A DNA stretch of 64,000 nucleotides from Ktedonobacteria bacterium. Lineage in GTDB: Bacteria > Chloroflexota > Ktedonobacteria > Ktedonobacterales > JACDGC01. Below are positions 59,459-64,000 of the stretch, in pieces. How positions within the stretch are numbered: position 1 is the first letter of the stretch; the number at the start of each line of letters is the position of its first letter. The notes below the pieces were generated by a model that worked only from the letters and a program-made list of their open reading frames with translations, was not told where the DNA came from and did not search any database. Location of the stretch: assembly GCA_027459785.1 (NCBI GenBank), contig DAIDGU010000008.1, positions 59,767 to 123,766 on the forward strand, read 5' to 3'. Made by a program: the position numbers and the translations under genes.

Positions 59459-62400
59459 ATGAAAAGCTGCAAAGGGATGCACCAGTCATTGCAGGTAACA
59501 CACATCACGAGACGGTACATCGGCATTCTGGTCGTGCTATGTGCGTTGCTCTTCAACCTGGCGGAGAACTTTATAGACGCGAGTACTGTCCATGCGCAGG
59601 CTATCGCGGCTGAAATCGCTCAGCGCCCGACGGTGCATCAGCCGAATCGCGCTGATCCCACGCGGGGCCATACGCCCATCATCCACGTCCCCAATCTCGA
59701 TCATGGTCCCGCGTTCACCGCGAAATCTTCCCTACAGCCGATCAACCGCTTCTTCGCGCCTTCGCTGACCCCCGCCGACATCACGCTTGATCCCACGAAC
59801 GGTAATCATTTTCTGAGCAATGATGGCAAGTTGGAAATTTCGGTTCCCGCCGGGGCCATCACCGCCGCCGATGCCGCAAGCGCCGGCGGCAGTATTCATC
59901 TGCATGTCAAGCAGCTTGCACCGGGGGCCGGCGGTAGCGCCGGCGGCAGCGGGTTGGTCGCGTTTGGCACGTATCAGTTGCAATTGCTCAATGGGGCGGG
60001 GCAGCCGGTGGCCTACGGGTTACGGCGAGCCGCGACGTTGACCTATCACTATGGCAAAGAAGGTGACTTCGATCTCGACCACGCCTTCGTCGTTTTCAAT
60101 GGCAGTGTGCCGCGCGGCACGAACGTGACAGCGCGTGGTCCTTATAGCACCCAGGCTGCCAGCCATGATCGCGTCGCGCATACGCTGTCCGTGACGTGGG
60201 GACTGGATACGCGCATCCCGCACCAACCGACAACGGGAAATCCCACAGCCACGCCGACACCCCACATCGGCGCGCTGGTGGCGTTGGCGAACTGCCCTAG
60301 TGGTTGCTATCCGCTGACCACGTTTACATGGGATACCTATACCTATGAGCCGTTCTATGGCGCACCCAGTCCCCTCAGCGTCGATCTCAATGCTGGTTCG
60401 TTGTCCGACGGTGTGCAGATTGATGTGCCGAATGGGCCGGCGGGAACCTTGCCCAATATCACGCTGGCCTATAACAGCGCGTCGGTCAATGATCAGCATG
60501 ATCCGCGTGGGGCTGCCGCGTGGGTGGGCGAAGGCTGGTCGATGGGGTTGGGCGAGATCAGTTGGGCGGAACACAATGTGCAGGTCAATAATAGCCAAAC
60601 GCTGTATGAAGATAGCTGGCAATTGGTCGATCCCTTCGGCACGAGCGCCGATCTCATTCCGCCCAATACCAACCTTGCGACCTATTACGATGACAGCCCC
60701 AATGGGCCGACGACCTCCGTGCAACGGTGGCACACGTCGGATGAAGCACATATCAAAATCTACTCGATGCCGAGCAGTCTGAATATTCAGATGCCCACTG
60801 CGCCACCGTGTTTTCGCGTCTGGATGCAAGACGGGGTGATGGAAGAGTTTGGCTGCACGGCTGATTCGTTGCAGTATTACTATGTCCCCGGCGTGGGCAT
60901 GGAGATCGCCAACTGGTTCCTAGATCTGATCGTGAGTCCTGAAGGCAATCAGGTACACGTGAGCTATCAGCAGGATATGGTCAGCACCACCTATAACGGC
61001 ACGACATACACTTATCCGCGTGATACCGTGCTTCAAACCATCGCCTGGGATTCGCCGAACTGTGCCAACAATACGACGGCCTGCACCACCGGTGGCACGG
61101 CTCCCAACCAATGGGCACCGCAATATCGTGTCTGGTTCGCCGCCGGCCATAGCCCCACACTCTTGACCAATACGCCCAGCGGCTGCAACACAGGGACCAA
61201 CTATCGCTGTGATGATCCGCTGGATCTGTCGGGCAGCGGGGGTATTGGCGCGCCGAAGGTACAGCACACGTTCGTGCTCAATGACATCGACGTGCAGGCC
61301 AACGAGAGTGGTACCTGGGACAGCGTGCGCACATATAAGCTCAGCTATGAGCAATCGGGGCCATCGGGGGCTACGACCTACAAGGACAGCACCACCGGCA
61401 AGTATGAATCCACCGCTGGCATGCTGGATTTGACGAAGATTCAGGAAGTTGGGGATGATGGCTCGACGACCTATCCCGCCACCACCCTCGGCTATGCCAC
61501 GTATGATGAGAGTTATATCGACTCGACGTTTTATCCCTATTCGATTGGCTATTGTGGCTTCAGTTGGAATTCGGGAGCCGGTAGTACGGGCGCTGGCACG
61601 GGCTGTTCGCTGTGGAGCGTAAGCCATGCGGGCAATGATCGCTATCTGGCCACGGTGGATAATGGCGAGGGATTACACACGACCTTCTCCTGGCAGAACG
61701 CGCGCAACAACACCCACGGCTTGCCCACCGGGCAGTATCCCAGTCGCCCGTTCTATTGTACCACTGCCAGCAGTACGGTGCAGGCGGCGTATCCGTGCGA
61801 CGCGGCGGATGATGAGGCGTGGAGCCGTATGGTGCTCACCCAGCGGGATGATAGTGTGGTCCAACTCAGCCAGGCCGGGCAAGGTGGGACGCAGACCAGC
61901 CTCACGCAAGATACCAAAGAAGTTTATGCCTACAGCCTGCAATATCCGCTGGCGGCGCAAGAGTGCGGTGACTGCGTGGCGGGGATGTATTGGGGCAACC
62001 AAAACGATGGCGATTATCTCGATTACTATAATCCGACCTTCATGGGCTTTTACGCCGCCTCCGTCTCGCATGCGGATGGCTCCTTCGAGGTGCATCATTA
62101 TTATGCCGGCCAGGGCTGGGGTGTCTTCGATACTAGCCAGGTGACGAGTTGCCCGTCGAACCTGCCGCCGGTGAACACGACCTGCCATGCCGCGCCGTGG
62201 TGGAATATCAACACCGCCGCGCATGGTCAGGAGACGGATGCCAGTTATTATGCCACCGATGGGAAGACGATCCTCAAGCAGACGACTTCCAGCTATAGCG
62301 CCACCTGTCCGCCGAGCGGGGTGAGTGGCTCGCCTGCGGTCAATGGCATCACCTGGGATGGCAATCTGGTGGCGGAGTTGGATATCAACAATCCCGTCGC

Positions 62401-64000
62401 GGTGTGCGACGTGAACCAGACCCAGCAGGTGGTGAAGACGACGGATGGGGGTAGCAACGCCGCTACCGTGACGACGAATGACACCTACGACAGTTACGGG
62501 CGGGTGACCCAGGAGAAGGCGACGAGCAACGGTGGCACGCCGGGGACGATCGTCCACAACACGGTGTACGTCTATAACGATGGCGTCAATCCGACGATTG
62601 GCAGCACCGGCACGGTCAGCGGCACCTACCTGGTGGACCTGCCCGCCTTCACCGACACCGAAGATAGCAGCGGCGATCGCGTCACCTGTGATTACCGGCT
62701 GTATGATAGCCAGAGCTATCATACAGGGCAGGATAGCAACATCCTGCAGGGCTTGCAGACCAGCGACCAGCGCTACACGAGCTGTGGCACATCCAGCAAC
62801 GGCTACACGCCCAGCGGGCCGCTGTATACCTCGGCGACGTATGATGGGCATGGCAACCAGCAAACCACGACCGATCCGGACGCCAACGCGGGCAATACGA
62901 CCCACACCGGCTGCACGGTCAGTGGCAGCACGACCACCGCGACGGTCTGCCGGGCATTCGACACGACGCGCGCGGCGAATCCGACGCAGACGACCAACGC
63001 CAAGAATCAGAGCACGGGGGTCGCCTATAGCCAGACGGCCAGCGGAGGCTTCGGCCTGTGGCCGCTCGCCATGACGGATGCGAATGGCAACACGACGAGC
63101 TACACGTATGACGCACTGGGCCGCACGCTGAGTACGACCCTGCCGGGGGAGACGAGCGGCGACACGACGACGAGCCAGAGTTACACGAATTGGTGCGCGG
63201 CGACGGGGGCGCAAAGCCCGTGCGTGGAGCAAGACAGCACCCAACGGCTGGACAGCAGCACGACCGTGACGACACGCAGCTTCTATGACGGGGCCGGGCG
63301 CCTGGTGGAGACGCGCACGCCGGGACCCAACAATCAGGATGTGGTGAGCTACACCTTCTACGACCTGATGGGCCGTGCTGACCAGACGAGCATCAAGTAC
63401 TTCGTCGCCGCCTACACCGGCGCGCCGGGAGCCGCCGCCTTCTCGCTGCCGGATACGACAGTGGCGGTGAGCAGCAGCACGTATGATGGGCTGGGGCGCA
63501 CGCTGAGCAGCAGCGATCCCTTGAGCGAGACGACCAGTGAAGCGTATGCCATCGTGTGCAGCCCGGTGAGCGGGGATAGCGGCTGCTACGAACAGGCGCT
63601 GATGACGGATGCCAACGCGCATCGCAGCGATAGCCTGACGGACGCGCTGGGGCGCACGGGCTACACGCGGCGCTACACCGGCAGCAGCAGCTACACGGTG
63701 TATGCCACGACGAGCTACCAGTATGACGTGGTGGGCCATCCCCTCAAGACGACCACGCCGACCGGCGGGGTGGCCACCGCCAGCTATGACGCCGCTGGGC
63801 GGCTGACGGCCTCGATCGATCCCGACCTGGGCAGTTACACGTATGTCTATGACAGCAACGGCAATCTGGTGGAGGCGAGTGACCCGCGTGGTAGCAGCGC
63901 CGGGACGGTGTGGTACTGTTACGACGGCTTGAATCGCAAGACCAAGCTGATCACGGGGGACCAATGTAGCACGAGTCCGACGCTGGCGACGTGGAGCTAC
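59459..64000 (+). CDS. Secreted RHS/YD-repeat protein (3' end outside window)
   Basis: The ATG at 59459 opens a frame that stays open to the window end, giving at least 1,514 residues. A signal peptide is visible (RRYIGILVVLCALLFNLAENF...ASTVHA). Residues to about 330 look like a beta-rich N-terminal domain (PNITLAYNSASVNDQHDPRG, WVGEGWSMGLGEISW are SpvB/RHS-type entry motifs). From about residue 1000 on, YD/RHS repeats appear (TYDALGRTL, YDGAGRLVET, YDLMGRADQTS, YDGLGRTLSS, YDAAGRLTASID, YVYDSNGNLVEASDPRG). RHS shells encapsulate a variable C-terminal toxin or effector; here that end, and any immunity gene, lie outside. Serine, threonine and glycine content is high, as in surface proteins. 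Confidence 0.9.
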   Translation, partial: MKSCKGMHQSLQVTHITRRYIGILVVLCALLFNLAENFIDASTVHAQAIAAEIAQRPTVHQPNRADPTRGHTPIIHVPNLDHGPAFTAKSSLQPINRFFAPSLTPADITLDPTNGNHFLSNDGKLEISVPAGAITAADAASAGGSIHLHVKQLAPGAGGSAGGSGLVAFGTYQLQLLNGAGQPVAYGLRRAATLTYHYGKEGDFDLDHAFVVFNGSVPRGTNVTARGPYSTQAASHDRVAHTLSVTWGLDTRIPHQPTTGNPTATPTPHIGALVALANCPSGCYPLTTFTWDTYTYEPFYGAPSPLSVDLNAGSLSDGVQIDVPNGPAGTLPNITLAYNSASVNDQHDPRGAAAWVGEGWSMGLGEISWAEHNVQVNNSQTLYEDSWQLVDPFGTSADLIPPNTNLATYYDDSPNGPTTSVQRWHTSDEAHIKIYSMPSSLNIQMPTAPPCFRVWMQDGVMEEFGCTADSLQYYYVPGVGMEIANWFLDLIVSPEGNQVHVSYQQDMVSTTYNGTTYTYPRDTVLQTIAWDSPNCANNTTACTTGGTAPNQWAPQYRVWFAAGHSPTLLTNTPSGCNTGTNYRCDDPLDLSGSGGIGAPKVQHTFVLNDIDVQANESGTWDSVRTYKLSYEQSGPSGATTYKDSTTGKYESTAGMLDLTKIQEVGDDGSTTYPATTLGYATYDESYIDSTFYPYSIGYCGFSWNSGAGSTGAGTGCSLWSVSHAGNDRYLATVDNGEGLHTTFSWQNARNNTHGLPTGQYPSRPFYCTTASSTVQAAYPCDAADDEAWSRMVLTQRDDSVVQLSQAGQGGTQTSLTQDTKEVYAYSLQYPLAAQECGDCVAGMYWGNQNDGDYLDYYNPTFMGFYAASVSHADGSFEVHHYYAGQGWGVFDTSQVTSCPSNLPPVNTTCHAAPWWNINTAAHGQETDASYYATDGKTILKQTTSSYSATCPPSGVSGSPAVNGITWDGNLVAELDINNPVAVCDVNQTQQVVKTTDGGSNAATVTTNDTYDSYGRVTQEKATSNGGTPGTIVHNTVYVYNDGVNPTIGSTGTVSGTYLVDLPAFTDTEDSSGDRVTCDYRLYDSQSYHTGQDSNILQGLQTSDQRYTSCGTSSNGYTPSGPLYTSATYDGHGNQQTTTDPDANAGNTTHTGCTVSGSTTTATVCRAFDTTRAANPTQTTNAKNQSTGVAYSQTASGGFGLWPLAMTDANGNTTSYTYDALGRTLSTTLPGETSGDTTTSQSYTNWCAATGAQSPCVEQDSTQRLDSSTTVTTRSFYDGAGRLVETRTPGPNNQDVVSYTFYDLMGRADQTSIKYFVAAYTGAPGAAAFSLPDTTVAVSSSTYDGLGRTLSSSDPLSETTSEAYAIVCSPVSGDSGCYEQALMTDANAHRSDSLTDALGRTGYTRRYTGSSSYTVYATTSYQYDVVGHPLKTTTPTGGVATASYDAAGRLTASIDPDLGSYTYVYDSNGNLVEASDPRGSSAGTVWYCYDGLNRKTKLITGDQCSTSPTLATWSY

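Noticed and set aside
61673..63964. Minus-strand open frame of 763 codons opposite the RHS gene
   Set aside because: Low-complexity translation caused by the Thr/Ser/Gly codon bias of the RHS repeats; the plus strand carries a signal peptide and YD repeats in one unbroken frame.

Overview
The window reads as chromosomal DNA of a high-GC, free-living bacterium. The gene mix points to Chloroflexota, most likely a Ktedonobacteria-like lineage (inference). It combines a RicT homologue, an ANTAR response regulator, manganese catalase, an ECF sigma/anti-sigma pair with a propeller ectodomain, a large RHS protein, several TetR regulators, small hydrolases and two lone tnpB elements. I found no rRNA, tRNA, phage block or CRISPR array. 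Three housekeeping genes anchor it as chromosome: hisS, miaA and alaS.

Left part (1-9.2 kb). A secreted-protein gene broken by a frameshift runs off the left edge. Two 1,455-bp IS200/IS605-type elements follow, each carrying only tnpB and a structured 3' end that looks like an omega-RNA. A PIG-V-like membrane glycosyltransferase and an overlapping pair (ANTAR regulator plus ricT) lie between them. The most unusual locus is a visibly AT-richer three-gene minus-strand operon at 5753-7373. Its lead gene fuses an Mrr-type nuclease domain to a ParA ATPase; two small proteins follow, and a perfect 10-bp inverted repeat sits just upstream.

Middle (9.2-42 kb). hisS is followed by mostly single genes: DUF2071, alpha/beta hydrolases, TetR regulators, an SDR, a GNAT enzyme, an Rpn-like nuclease, an SHMT homologue, an RsmC-like methyltransferase, Mn catalase plus a DsbA-family protein, a TetR-controlled DrrAB-type exporter, an Rsm22-like enzyme, a membrane-anchored spermidine-synthase-like protein, alpha-glucan phosphorylase, a LysM lysozyme-like protein and a His-rich PadR regulator.

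Right part (42-64 kb). miaA, a small stress-type membrane protein, an ECF sigma factor with its zinc-finger anti-sigma factor, an APH(6)-like kinase, a terpenoid-cyclase-fold protein, alaS, an MFS-like transporter with disordered tails, a hutF-like deiminase overlapping an M20 peptidase, a class V aminotransferase, a LuxR-type regulator, and a secreted RHS/YD-repeat protein of at least 1,514 residues that continues past the right edge.

Intergenic space is shaped by repeats. A hairpin-rich MITE-like family occurs at four sites, and one copy supplies the stop codon of miaA. A 117-bp element with 19-bp terminal inverted repeats lies near 19.8 kb. Degenerate CACGAAGG-type repeats occur at five intergenic sites.
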